Below, one piece after another: positions 16,720 to 25,556 of a DNA stretch of 64,000 bases (position 1 is the first letter of the stretch; each line of letters opens with the position of its first letter). A model generated the notes under the pieces. The model searched no databases, was not told the origin of the DNA, and saw only the letters and a list, made by a program, of their open reading frames with translations. The position numbers and the translations under genes are program-made. The stretch comes from Rhodovulum sulfidophilum (GTDB lineage: Bacteria > Pseudomonadota > Alphaproteobacteria > Rhodobacterales > Rhodobacteraceae), in assembly GCA_003241785.1 (NCBI GenBank), contig QFPW01000010.1, positions 71,545 to 135,544 on the forward strand, given 5' to 3'.

Positions 16720-17802
16720 TCAGTTTTGCGAGCCGACGATCGGCACGCAGCAGTCCGTCCAGCGCCACAGCAGGTACATCGGCATGTCGGCGACGGCGGG
16801 GATCCAACGCGCCCCCGCCCAGGTCAGGAGCGCCTCGCCGGACCCGTGGTTGCGGCTCGATTCCGCGTTGGGCCACGCGACCTGCCAGCGATAGTCCGAG
16901 CGGTTCAGGGTCGGGTCGTAGGTCGGCGCGCAGGCCGCGTCGTCACCCGTCATGCGCTTGTTGATGCCCCGCACATGGTTCATCGCGAGCAGCCTCAGCG
17001 CGGCCGCCGAGGTGAACTGCATCGTGCCCATGTTGTGGTTGTAGCCGGTGTAGGGGGCGAGCGTGGACGTCCAGGTGCCGCCGCACCAGAACAGCTCGTC
17101 GATCGGCGCCCCAACCGCGGAGGAGATCGCGTCGGGAATGCAGGCCGCCTGCGCCGGCACGCTGGCGCCGAAGGTCGACATCGGATTGCCGTACATCGCG
17201 ATGAAAGGGTCGTTCCAGGTCGGATCGACCTCGGAAAAATAGAGCGCGTCGATATCGACGTAGCCGCGCTGGCATTTCGTGAAGAGCTCCATCAGCCCGA
17301 CCACGGGATAGGAGTAGGTGTGGATATGGGTGAAACTCTGCTGCTCGAGGTCCTCGGTCGGCACGCCCGCCGTTCCGAGATAGAGCGGGTCGGTGATGCC
17401 GAGATTGGTGCCACCCAGGAACGACGAGCAGCCCGGGATCAGCGTGGTCTCGTAGACCTCGGCCGGCTGCCACATGCCGATGGTCATGCCGATGCGCGGC
17501 AGGCGCCCGTCTTCCTGGCAATAGCAGCCGGGATCGTCCGCGGACTGGGGCGGCGGCTCGGGCCGGCTGGACAGGGAGAAGCCCGCCGCGTCCACGCCGC
17601 CCGACTCCAGCAGTGAGGACGAGAACATGTCCACGCCCATCAGCCGGACCGGGAAGATGCAGGTCCAGCAGATGTTGCCGATCATGCCCCCGCCGAGCAG
17701 GTTCGAGACCGGGCATTCGGGCGAGGCGTCGGGCGCATCCTGCGCGCGGGCCGCGCCGGTGACCAAAAGCAGCGCGAGGGTGGAGGCGAGAAGGCGGGAC
17801 AT
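16720..17802 (-). CDS. traU: TraU conjugal transfer protein
   Basis: ATG 17802 (MSRLLAST) gives a signal peptide cleaved near GAARA-Q; an upstream frame to 17895 lacks a ribosome binding site. The mature part matches TraU: many Cys (CPVSNLLGGGMIGNICWTC start, CYCQEDG, CQRGY, DCCVPI end) and the Trp-rich C-terminus. TraU is a periplasmic F-type component needed for DNA transfer and mating-pair formation; its disulfides depend on DsbC, also encoded here. It precedes traN as in SXT and F. Confidence 0.92.
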   Translation of the reverse strand: MSRLLASTLALLLVTGAARAQDAPDASPECPVSNLLGGGMIGNICWTCIFPVRLMGVDMFSSSLLESGGVDAAGFSLSSRPEPPPQSADDPGCYCQEDGRLPRIGMTIGMWQPAEVYETTLIPGCSSFLGGTNLGITDPLYLGTAGVPTEDLEQQSFTHIHTYSYPVVGLMELFTKCQRGYVDIDALYFSEVDPTWNDPFIAMYGNPMSTFGASVPAQAACIPDAISSAVGAPIDELFWCGGTWTSTLAPYTGYNHNMGTMQFTSAAALRLLAMNHVRGINKRMTGDDAACAPTYDPTLNRSDYRWQVAWPNAESSRNHGSGEALLTWAGARWIPAVADMPMYLLWRWTDCCVPIVGSQN

Positions 17803-17821
17803 CGCGAAAAGCCCTTCGTGA

Positions 17822-18652
17822 TCACCGCGCCCCCCGGCGTCGCATCGCGACGACCGAGATGAGCGGGGCGAATGTGAGTCCAACGGCGGCGGCAAGCATC
17901 AGCGTGAAGCCCGTCGAAAGAGGATCACCGTTGGCGGGCCTGGCGACCGACAAGATCGCCGCGATCGCGGTGCCTCCACCAAAGAGCACGACGTGCTGGT
18001 GCGATCGGACCACAAGTCCTGTCACCCTGGCCTCGACCACGGGAGCCAGAGCAAGAAGCGATGCCAGGACGGCGAGCGCGACAGCGACGGCGGGCAGACT
18101 CAACCCCACGGACGCCGCGATAGCGCCACCAACGAAATTGAAGACCACCGCCAACGTGGGCACGAGGGCGCACAGCAACATCAGCTCGGACCGTACGACA
18201 CCGAAACGAGTGACCGCGAGCAGGGCGCTCGCTACGAATGCCCCGACACTCAACGCGAAGAACGACGTTGCCACCGGCAGCGGCATATCGGTGCCGCTTT
18301 GCTCCGATGCGCCGCTGAAGAGGCCCAGTTGAAGCAGGCCCGTCAGGAAGAGGAGTTCCGCGTCGCGCATGCGTCGCTCGGCAGGGCCCGTGTGACGGCG
18401 GGTCGGAGCCTCTCCCGCATATGCGCGCGGCGGGAACTTGGCACCAGCTGGACGTCGTTGGAGAATTCGCGGGAGCGGCAATAGCCACCCCATTCCGACA
18501 ATGGTGACAGCGATCATCGCACCTATTGTTCTGGACGAGAATGGATCCGGCGATGCAAGGAGAAAACATAGCGCGGATATGACACTCACGATGAGCATCT
18601 GGATCGCGGTATGACCCATCATGTTCTTCAGTCGAGCGATGCTGGCGTTCAT
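17822..18652 (-). CDS. multispanning membrane protein inserted between traW and traU, 276 aa
   Basis: ATG 18652 follows GGAGG. I count about eight hydrophobic segments with a basic cytoplasmic loop at residues 62-95. The C-terminus (MRRRGAR) is basic. No F or SXT transfer gene of this type sits here, and I do not recognise the family. It lies 24 bases after the trbC-traW stop and 19 bases before traU, so it is part of the operon. It may be cargo or an inner-membrane factor special to this lineage. Confidence 0.65.
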   Translation of the reverse strand: MNASIARLKNMMGHTAIQMLIVSVISALCFLLASPDPFSSRTIGAMIAVTIVGMGWLLPLPRILQRRPAGAKFPPRAYAGEAPTRRHTGPAERRMRDAELLFLTGLLQLGLFSGASEQSGTDMPLPVATSFFALSVGAFVASALLAVTRFGVVRSELMLLCALVPTLAVVFNFVGGAIAASVGLSLPAVAVALAVLASLLALAPVVEARVTGLVVRSHQHVVLFGGGTAIAAILSVARPANGDPLSTGFTLMLAAAVGLTFAPLISVVAMRRRGAR

Positions 18653-18675
18653 CCTCAGACCTCCTTCCTACGGCC

Positions 18676-20037
18676 CTATTTCAACGAGTACTCGCGCGCG
18701 AACACCTCGACCCGGCCATCGACCAGCTCGGGGTAAATCTCGGTCGGGGTGTGGCGGATCTGGAACGAGCGCAGGACCTCGTCGGTCAGCAGGAACGCGG
18801 GCTGGCGGAAGCGATCAACCACGCCCTGGAGCACCTCCCAGGGCCGGGCCGGCGCGGCGCGATCGGCGAGGTTGGTGACCAGGAAGATCTCGCGCGCGAT
18901 CCCTTCGCGCGGTTCGGCGCGGAGCCTCTCGATGAAGGCCACCTCATCGGGATCCATCGGATCGAAGACGAACATCCGCCGGTTCCAGGGCAGCACGTCG
19001 TTCGGGCTGAAGACCTGCCCGGCGTAGGCTATGACATTGCCCTCGCTGTCGCGGATGTCCTCGCTCGGCACATAGGCGAAGAAGAGCTGGCGCGTGTCGT
19101 CGGCCACCGCCGGTGTGATCGGCATCGCCTCGAGCCGGCCTTGTTGCCCGCTCCAGTACCGGTCCCGGAGCCGGTCCGGATCCCGGGTCAACCCCGCCTC
19201 GACCACCAGCGCCTCGCGCTTGGCTCGCGCGATGAGATCCTCCTCCTCGATCGCGAACAGGGGCCCCTGCGAAAGCGCCGCCTCGCCCGCCTCGAAGCGC
19301 TCAAAGGCGTAGTCGGCGTCCGAAACCCCGCTCGCGCGCATCACGACGGCGCCAAGATCACGCCCGGGCGCGACCGCGCCCATCTTCGAGAGATCCTCGA
19401 CGATCACGAGGGGCACGGCGGTCGCCTCGACGGCGTCGAAGATCACCGGATCGAGCACGGCCGGGAAATTTCCGGAGAGTCGTCCGCTATCATCGCCCGC
19501 GGCGATCTTCGCCACGGTGAGTGCGAAATCCGGCACTGTCATGTCGTCGGGTACGCCCCGGAAGGCGAACCGCACGTCCGAGCGGCCGGCGAACTTCGCG
19601 AATATCCCGCGCAATCCCTCCTCGCCCATGCTGAGCGAGAGCAGGATCGTCGCGCGGTACCCCTCGGGCAGCTTCCGGATCCCCGCGACCTCGGGTTGGG
19701 CCGACGGGCCAACGCCGAGCACGCTGGCGCGCCGCCGCAGCTCGCCCATGGCCTCGTCCGAGCTTTGTCGCGCGATCTCCCGCGCGATCCCCTCGAAACG
19801 CTCGATACCGTCCGGCCGGGCCAGCTCCTCGTAGCTCGGGAGGTCGCGCCCCTGATCCTGACCAGGCCTGACCAGATCGTCGTAGCTCGGCATCTCGATC
19901 GTGACACTCCGGCGGGGCCGGATATCCTCGGCCCTGAGCTCGATCGGGTTGCGCGGCATGAATTCCTCGGACGCCGCCAGCGCGGGACCGGCCGCGCCGA
20001 GCGCGGCGAGGGCGAGAGAAACCGCGCCCCTCACCAT
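18676..20037 (-). CDS. traW: TrbC-TraW fusion protein, 453 aa
   Basis: A signal peptide (to about residue 21, PALAA) leads into a TrbC-type thioredoxin-like domain at about 115-215 (YRATILLSLSMGEEGLRGIF, FAFRGVP) and then TraW at about 255-450 (LFAIEEEDLI, FFAYVPSEDIRD, IAREIFLVTNL, RQPAFLLTDEVLRSF, IRHTPTEIYP). F encodes TraW and TrbC separately; fusions occur in other MPF-F systems. Both act in the periplasm in pilus assembly and core-complex stability. ATG 20037 overlaps the upstream stop (20031-20033) by a few bases. Confidence 0.88.
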   Translation of the reverse strand: MVRGAVSLALAALGAAGPALAASEEFMPRNPIELRAEDIRPRRSVTIEMPSYDDLVRPGQDQGRDLPSYEELARPDGIERFEGIAREIARQSSDEAMGELRRRASVLGVGPSAQPEVAGIRKLPEGYRATILLSLSMGEEGLRGIFAKFAGRSDVRFAFRGVPDDMTVPDFALTVAKIAAGDDSGRLSGNFPAVLDPVIFDAVEATAVPLVIVEDLSKMGAVAPGRDLGAVVMRASGVSDADYAFERFEAGEAALSQGPLFAIEEEDLIARAKREALVVEAGLTRDPDRLRDRYWSGQQGRLEAMPITPAVADDTRQLFFAYVPSEDIRDSEGNVIAYAGQVFSPNDVLPWNRRMFVFDPMDPDEVAFIERLRAEPREGIAREIFLVTNLADRAAPARPWEVLQGVVDRFRQPAFLLTDEVLRSFQIRHTPTEIYPELVDGRVEVFAREYSLK

Positions 20038-20597
20038 GAGGCCACCACCTTTCCCGTGACCTGGGCGACGTCGATCGGGCCGTAGTAGCGGCTGTCGACG
20101 CTGTATTTCATGTCGCCCATCATCCAGAGCTGCCCGGGCTCGAGCACGACAACCCGCGCGAACTCCTCGGGCGCGCGGCCGAGGGTCGCCGCGGCTTCGA
20201 GGCCGAGCCCGAACTCCCAGGACCGGCCGCCGGGCTCGACGAAGCGCACGCCGTCGAGGCCGACCTCGATGCGTGTGCCGGGGATCGTCGCGAGCACGCG
20301 CTTGGCCATGCCGTCGCCGGCGCGCCAGTCGAGCGCGGCGTATGCCTGCCGGTCGGACATCTCGAAGGCAAGCACGTCGAGGGGCCGGATCTCCGAGGGG
20401 TCCTTCGGCCGCCAGCGGTCGATGACGAAGTATTTCTCGGCCATGCAGCGGAACCACTGGCCGTCGACGGCGAAGGTGTAGCGGGCGGAGATGTAGAGCG
20501 ATCCGGCCGCGACGACGCCGATCGTCACGCCCAGCCGAAGAAGATAGCCGGAGGTGAGGCGTCGACCCTCGGGGTGGAATTTCGCGAGCGCGCGCAT
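20031..20597 (-). CDS. S26 signal-peptidase-like transfer protein (TrhF/TraF type) with Cys at the nucleophile position
   Basis: 188 residues with one N-terminal membrane anchor (about 20-38). The S26 layout is present: RCMAEKYFVID at 50-60 where the family has SM-x-P, Lys99 in AKRVLATIPG as the general base, and box E GDMKYSVDSRYYGPI at 161-175. The nucleophile Ser is replaced by Cys51. In SXT and R27 the equivalent protein (TraF/TrhF) matures the pilin. The stop overlaps the next start; the order after trbI matches SXT. Confidence 0.82.
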   Translation of the reverse strand: MRALAKFHPEGRRLTSGYLLRLGVTIGVVAAGSLYISARYTFAVDGQWFRCMAEKYFVIDRWRPKDPSEIRPLDVLAFEMSDRQAYAALDWRAGDGMAKRVLATIPGTRIEVGLDGVRFVEPGGRSWEFGLGLEAAATLGRAPEEFARVVVLEPGQLWMMGDMKYSVDSRYYGPIDVAQVTGKVVASW

Positions 20598-20606
20598 CCT
20601 CGCCTC

Positions 20607-21113
20607 CTATTCCGCCGCGCCCGGCGCGGTGCCGGGGGTGGCGGGCAGCATGTCGAAGAGGCCGCGCATCTCCTCGGGCACCGGCTCGGAGAGCACGCGG
20701 CCGATGTCGCGTGGGGGCAGCGGCGTGGCGAGCGGTCCATCGCGCGAGCCCGGCGGCCGGACACCTTCCGGCAGCGCCACGAAATCCGCGACGCGGAACT
20801 CGAGCGCGGGACCACCGGCGACGTCGTCGGACCGGCGCAGGATCAGATGACCGCGCTCGAGCGCGCGCGAGAAGGCGCGCTCGATGACGTCGTTGGCAAC
20901 ATAGCCCGCCTCCACGAAGGGCCGGATCTGCTCTATGATCCCGGCCTCGTCATAGACCAGGACCGGCGGATCCAGAGGAGCGGGGGACCTCAACACCAGC
21001 ACGGCGGTCGCAAAGGAGAGGGTCGCGGCGAAGAGGGAGATCGCCACCGCCGCCGAAGGGCGGGCGGGCGGGCGATCGGGGGAGGTGGCCTCGCTTGTCT
21101 CGGTCGTGGTCAC
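20607..21113 (-). CDS. TrbI-like (F-type) periplasmic protein, 168 aa
   Basis: An N-terminal membrane anchor spans about residues 22-43 after a polar leader. The segment PPVLVYDEAGIIEQIRPF, then VANDVIERAFSRALERGHLILRR, resembles F-type TrbI (usually about 128 residues, involved in pilus extension and retraction). The C-terminus is Pro-rich and Gly-rich. The start overlaps the upstream stop (21110-21113, ATGA-type coupling). The match is by pattern and position between TraC and the S26 peptidase. Confidence 0.65.
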   Translation of the reverse strand: MTTTETSEATSPDRPPARPSAAVAISLFAATLSFATAVLVLRSPAPLDPPVLVYDEAGIIEQIRPFVEAGYVANDVIERAFSRALERGHLILRRSDDVAGGPALEFRVADFVALPEGVRPPGSRDGPLATPLPPRDIGRVLSEPVPEEMRGLFDMLPATPGTAPGAAE

Positions 21114-22171
21114 GCGCGTGTCCTCCCGAGCAGGGCTTCGCGCACGAGCGTCCGGCCGTCCGCGTGGGCGATGAGATATTCCGCCCGCACGCCGGGCTCC
21201 ACGGCGAGCCCTGGCAGCACCTGGCCGAGCGCCCTCGCCGAGTTGCGCGCCAGCGCGGCTCCATAGGTGCGCGCACCGGCGAGCTGCTGCCGGAAGAGAA
21301 CGTGGGTCTCACACAGACGGGCGAGTGGATCGATCCGGAGATCGGGATCCCCCGCCAGACGATAACCCGGAATGCGCAGCACGACGTTGGCGCGATAGTC
21401 GCCGCAGTAGCTCATGAGGCGCGTGAGCAGACCGACGCCGGCGGCATCGCGCGGAAAGATCCCGCCACCATCGACCACGACGAGCGAGCGGCGTTCAAAG
21501 GCGGGTCGTCGGAAGAGATCGAGATGGACGAGGAAGACCGCGATGGCGATCGCGATCGCATGCGCGCGCGCGCTCCGCGCGGATCCGGCGGAAAGGTCGA
21601 GCTGAACCAGATCGCCCTGGAAGAGCGGGTCGGCGCCCTCCGCGCCGAGCAGCATGCCGAACCCGCCCGCCGCCCGAAGCGCGGCGAACCCCGCCGCGCC
21701 CTCGCCGCCACCCACGCGCATGAGCGCGGTGTAGATCTCGTCGAGATCGAGATCGCCGACCTTGCCGCGCCCGGGCCGTTCGGTCAGCAGGCGGCGCAGG
21801 CAGGCGCGCAGATAATGCGTGGGCTCTCCGGTTTCCGGGCCTCCCACCATGGCCAGGAGATCGGCGAGATCCTCGACGAACTCGTATTCCTCCACGGCGG
21901 CGCGGATCGCCCGGAAGGGATCGATCGGATACGGCCCGCCGGGCGCGAGGCGGACCGCGCGGCCACCGACGGCCGCGCCATCGTCCGACCAGGCGCCTTC
22001 GGCGTCGATGATCACGACGCGACCGCGAAGCTCGAGCGTCTCTTCGATCAGATCCCGGATCACGCGATTGGCGCCGTGTTCGGACTCGCCGATAACCAGC
22101 ATGTTCGATCCCGGCTGGGGGGGACAAAGCGGCGGAGATTCCTCGGCGTCGTGGAAGATGTGCTCATCCAT
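21110..22171 (-). CDS. TraC ATPase-domain paralogue lacking catalytic motifs, 353 aa
   Basis: ATG 22171 overlaps the traC stop (22164-22166). The whole chain lines up with the C-terminal ATPase half of the neighbouring TraC: NMLVIGESEHGANRVIRD at 23-40 stands where TraC has the Walker A loop, RVVIIDAEGAW at 51-61 where TraC has KVWVIDVGLSY, YPIDPF where TraC has CLNPF, and RRSLVVVDGGGIF near 220-232 where TraC has KKMLLIDEAWDL. The Walker A Lys and the Walker B Glu are both gone. It is likely a pseudo-ATPase partner of TraC. No other function is visible. Confidence 0.65.
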   Translation of the reverse strand: MDEHIFHDAEESPPLCPPQPGSNMLVIGESEHGANRVIRDLIEETLELRGRVVIIDAEGAWSDDGAAVGGRAVRLAPGGPYPIDPFRAIRAAVEEYEFVEDLADLLAMVGGPETGEPTHYLRACLRRLLTERPGRGKVGDLDLDEIYTALMRVGGGEGAAGFAALRAAGGFGMLLGAEGADPLFQGDLVQLDLSAGSARSARAHAIAIAIAVFLVHLDLFRRPAFERRSLVVVDGGGIFPRDAAGVGLLTRLMSYCGDYRANVVLRIPGYRLAGDPDLRIDPLARLCETHVLFRQQLAGARTYGAALARNSARALGQVLPGLAVEPGVRAEYLIAHADGRTLVREALLGRTRA

Positions 22172-24614
22172 TGGCGTCGTCCCCCTTGCGCTCGGCGCGG
22201 GCGCGCAGGACGGCGTCGATCGCATCCTTGGTGCTGAGCCCCTGGGCGATGAAGGCGTCGACCTCGCTCTTGTCGCGGGGGTGGGTCGAGTAGAGCAGCT
22301 GGGTAAAGGGATCGACGACGAAGCGGCCGATCCCCTGCCCGGCCGCCGTTCGCACGAAGACCTCGGAATAGGACCCGGGAACGGTGTGGACGGTCTTCAG
22401 CGCCTCCGCGAGGCCCTTGTCGAACTGGGCCTCGTCGCCGCTCGAGAGCTTGTTGATCGCGGCCTCGCTCTGCTTGAGCATGATGGTGGCGGCCGAGTTC
22501 GACGTGATCGCCTGGCCGGTCTTCGAGGTGGTCAGGTCGAGCAGGCTCTGGGTGATGATCGCGGCGGAGCCGTTGTATTTGCGGAACCGCCGGTAGCCGG
22601 CCTCGATGAAGCCAGCGATCTGATCGTCCGAGAGCAGATCCCAGGCCTCGTCGATCAGGAGCATCTTTTTCTGGCTCCGATCGCCGAGGTACATCCCCTG
22701 CTGGATCTGATAGATCAGGAGCAGGAGCACGATCGTCTGGAGGTGACGCTGACTCTTGAGCTCCTCGAGCTCGAGACAGACGAAGCTGGCGTCAAAGTCG
22801 ATGTTGGCCGGCCCGTTGAAGAACTTGCCGTAGGTGCCACCGGAGCGGAACGGCGAGAGACCATGGGCCACGTCGGAAATGCGCTTCTCACTTAGGCCGC
22901 CGTCGATCTGTTCCTTGGCGCGGTCGAACAGCGCCTCGGCGATGAGATCGATCGTCAGGTCGGAGCCATGGCGTTGGAAGCCCTCTCGCAGCACATCGAC
23001 CAGCTGCGAGTTCTGGAAGTCGTTCAGCCCCTCCTTGGGCGCGGCCATGGTCGCGATCAGATGCTTGAGGATATCGGCGACCTCGTCGAACTCCTCCTGG
23101 GTGCGTACCGAGCTGAAGGGATTGAGGCAGATATCGCTGTGCGGACCGAAGCGCAGAAACTGACCGCCGAGGCTTTCACAGAGCTTCTGGTAGCTCAGGC
23201 CGACGTCGATGACCCAGACCTTGCCGCCGGCGCCGAGCAGGGCTGTGATCAGCTCGTTGGCGAAGAAGGATTTGCCCGAGCCCGACGAGGCGGAGATCGT
23301 CAGATTGTAGTTCGTGTCCGTGTCCCAGGGCGAGAAGCCCATGACCTGGCCACCGCGGCCGACGAGGGTGATGAGCGGAGAGGGTGTGCCGCGCCATTCG
23401 TAGAAGGCCGGCAGCAGGGTCGCGAGCGCGTTGGTGTTGAGCGTGTGGAAGCGCGCGAGATCGCGAACGTCGGTCTTCGTCGGGCCGAAGGGGAGGTTCG
23501 CGCGCAGAAGCGGGAAGACGACGCAGGTGTCCTGAAGCACGGTCAGGCCGAGCTCGGCGAGATAGGTGCGCGTCTTGGTCGTGTTGCGCTCGGCGGCGTC
23601 GGCATCCGGCGAGAACAGCAGGATATTGAGGCTGATGCGGTGGACGAATTCGCCATCCGAGATCGACTGGGTGATCTTGTTGAGATCCTGGTAGCGCCGG
23701 CCATACTCGGGCATCAGGTTGGCATAGGGCCCGAGCGCGAAATGCGCCGTGCGCTTGCGCTTGTTCTCCATCTTCGCGCGGATCTCGTTGATGTCCTGCA
23801 CGCAGACGCTGCCGGTGATCATGTGGGCGCACGGGATCCCACGCGCGCCGCTGCGCGGATCAACCGAGAAAGACCGGGCCAGACCGAAGAAGGCGTGCGC
23901 CGGTAGCTTCTTGACGCTGAGCGAGGTGACGACGGTATCGCCGATCTCGACATGTTTGTCGGTGATCGAGATCCGCCCGTCATAGTCGAGCACGTCGTCG
24001 CGGATGAAGCGCGAGTCGCTCGGCATCCGCCTCCCCTGACGCCACGAAGCGCCCTCACCCCTGTTGAGAATGACCGAGAGCTGGTGGATCAGCTCGCTCT
24101 CGTTGAGCGGCGTGAGATCGGCGAAGCCGATCGTGTGCAGGATCTCTCCGATTTCGCGCGCGGCGCGCCGCGCCGCGAGGAGCTCATCCTCGGAGGGCGT
24201 CGTCTCGTCGATCGGGATCTTCACTGTGATGATCGAGCGCGAGTTGCGGATCGGGATATCGAGCCTGGACTTGCCGCGCGCGCCCCGCTCAAGGAAATCC
24301 ATCGTGTTGACGGTCGACTGCCGGATCAGCGGGTCACGGGTCATGTTGCGCGTCTGGGCGATCCGCTCGAGGTGGTCGCCGATGTCGTCGAAGACGCAGA
24401 GATTGAACTGAAGGAAGCTCCCGACCGGGAACTCGTAGGTCAGGAGCGTGCGGAAGCGCTGCTCGACGGAGGATTCCCAGCCGGAAAGCGGTTCGGAGGT
24501 GAAGCCGAAGCCGACATAACCGTCGTCGAGCAGGAAGACTTTCGACTCCGGGTCGTAGGCCAGCCAGGGAAAGTAGCGCGCGGCGCGGTCGGTGACGGTG
24601 GCGAGTTCGAGCAT
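22164..24614 (-). CDS. traC: TraC, VirB4-family ATPase of the type IV secretion system
   Basis: 816 residues, close to F TraC (875). The N-terminal TraC_F_IV domain (YFPWLAYDPESKVFLLDDG at the start) is followed by the ATPase: Walker A SSGSGKSFF near residue 441 and Walker B KMLLIDEAWDLL near 653, then SAAIITQSLLDL. TraC energises pilin assembly at the inner membrane. It starts 12 bases after dsbC and overlaps the pseudo-ATPase gene. Confidence 0.95.
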   Translation of the reverse strand: MLELATVTDRAARYFPWLAYDPESKVFLLDDGYVGFGFTSEPLSGWESSVEQRFRTLLTYEFPVGSFLQFNLCVFDDIGDHLERIAQTRNMTRDPLIRQSTVNTMDFLERGARGKSRLDIPIRNSRSIITVKIPIDETTPSEDELLAARRAAREIGEILHTIGFADLTPLNESELIHQLSVILNRGEGASWRQGRRMPSDSRFIRDDVLDYDGRISITDKHVEIGDTVVTSLSVKKLPAHAFFGLARSFSVDPRSGARGIPCAHMITGSVCVQDINEIRAKMENKRKRTAHFALGPYANLMPEYGRRYQDLNKITQSISDGEFVHRISLNILLFSPDADAAERNTTKTRTYLAELGLTVLQDTCVVFPLLRANLPFGPTKTDVRDLARFHTLNTNALATLLPAFYEWRGTPSPLITLVGRGGQVMGFSPWDTDTNYNLTISASSGSGKSFFANELITALLGAGGKVWVIDVGLSYQKLCESLGGQFLRFGPHSDICLNPFSSVRTQEEFDEVADILKHLIATMAAPKEGLNDFQNSQLVDVLREGFQRHGSDLTIDLIAEALFDRAKEQIDGGLSEKRISDVAHGLSPFRSGGTYGKFFNGPANIDFDASFVCLELEELKSQRHLQTIVLLLLIYQIQQGMYLGDRSQKKMLLIDEAWDLLSDDQIAGFIEAGYRRFRKYNGSAAIITQSLLDLTTSKTGQAITSNSAATIMLKQSEAAINKLSSGDEAQFDKGLAEALKTVHTVPGSYSEVFVRTAAGQGIGRFVVDPFTQLLYSTHPRDKSEVDAFIAQGLSTKDAIDAVLRARAERKGDDANG

Positions 24615-24626
24615 GCGCGGTCCTCG

Positions 24627-25421
24627 TCAGTTGTTCTGGAGAAAGCCGGCGAGGCTCGGCGGCATTCCGTTGGAGACGCCGCCGCGCGGGCCGATGAGGT
24701 AGGGCGTACCGGCGGCGCCCACCATCTGGGCGAGGATCATGCGCTGGAGGATCGGTTGCGGATCGCACTGATCTCCGCGCGCGTCGAACGCGCGCTGGTA
24801 GTAGACTACGTCGTGGTCCATCAGCGCGCGGAGCGATGCGTCCTGATCCTCGGCGCAGCTCAGCGCCGTCACCGCCCGGGTCGAGTTGTCGCCGAGATAG
24901 GAGACGGTGTAGATCGTCCAGGTGAACTGCTCGGCGTAGGCCGGGTTCGATTTGATCTCGGCGAAGAGCTGGTGGCAGAACGGGCAGTAGGGGTCGACGA
25001 AGACGACGACCTCCTGGGGGCCGGTGCCGTAGTGGAAGGGCCGGACGTCCTGTTCCTTCAGCCCGAAGCGCGAGAGGCTGATCGTGCTCAGCGATTCTCG
25101 CATCGCCGCCACGCTCTCGAGCGTCTTGCCCTCCCACATGTCGAAGACGACGCCGCGCATGACGTAGCGCCCGTTCTGCGAAACGGCCGCGACGCCCTCG
25201 TGGCCTTCGAGCTGCAACACCGTCGAGAACCCGTTCGGCAGCTCCAGCCGATCCGTGACCGCGGCGGGGAAGCCGTTGCCGGGTGCCTTGCTCCCGGCCC
25301 CCGGCGCGACGGCCTGGCCAGCCGGGACCGGCGTCGGCGCGGGCTGGGCGAGGGCGATGCCGGTCGCGAGCAGCAGAGATCCGGCCGCTCCCAGGGAGCG
25401 GATCAACCAATTTTCGTGCAT
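24627..25421 (-). CDS. dsbC: DsbC-type thiol:disulfide isomerase
   Basis: ATG 25421 (MHENWLIRSL) gives a clean signal peptide cleaved near IALA-Q; other in-frame ATGs at 25439 and 25490 lie in or near the intergenic hairpin. The mature protein has the DsbC dimerisation region and a thioredoxin domain with FVDPYCPFCH (Cys146, Cys149). The cis-Pro loop is GTPYLIG near the C-terminus. It shuffles disulfides of Cys-rich TraN and TraU. SXT also carries dsbC between traA and traC. Confidence 0.9.
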   Translation of the reverse strand: MHENWLIRSLGAAGSLLLATGIALAQPAPTPVPAGQAVAPGAGSKAPGNGFPAAVTDRLELPNGFSTVLQLEGHEGVAAVSQNGRYVMRGVVFDMWEGKTLESVAAMRESLSTISLSRFGLKEQDVRPFHYGTGPQEVVVFVDPYCPFCHQLFAEIKSNPAYAEQFTWTIYTVSYLGDNSTRAVTALSCAEDQDASLRALMDHDVVYYQRAFDARGDQCDPQPILQRMILAQMVGAAGTPYLIGPRGGVSNGMPPSLAGFLQNN

Positions 25422-25453
25422 ATCCGGTTCGTTCCCCATAGGATGGGCGGAAG

Positions 25454-25478
25454 CGCCCCCGCCTTCATGGCGGGGGCG
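25454..25478 (-). repeat. GC-rich hairpin after the pilin gene
   Basis: CGCCCCCGCC (25454-25463) and GGCGGGGGCG (25469-25478) form a perfect 10-base-pair stem with a 5-base loop, between traA and dsbC. No T tract follows, so it more likely stabilises the pilin mRNA or attenuates readthrough than terminates fully. Confidence 0.6.
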
Positions 25479-25556
25479 TCGGTGGAGCATGACCGTTGGA
25501 TTGCAGCCCCGAAGTCATGCCCCGTCGCGAGAGAGAGGCCGTGGAAGCGGCCTCTC

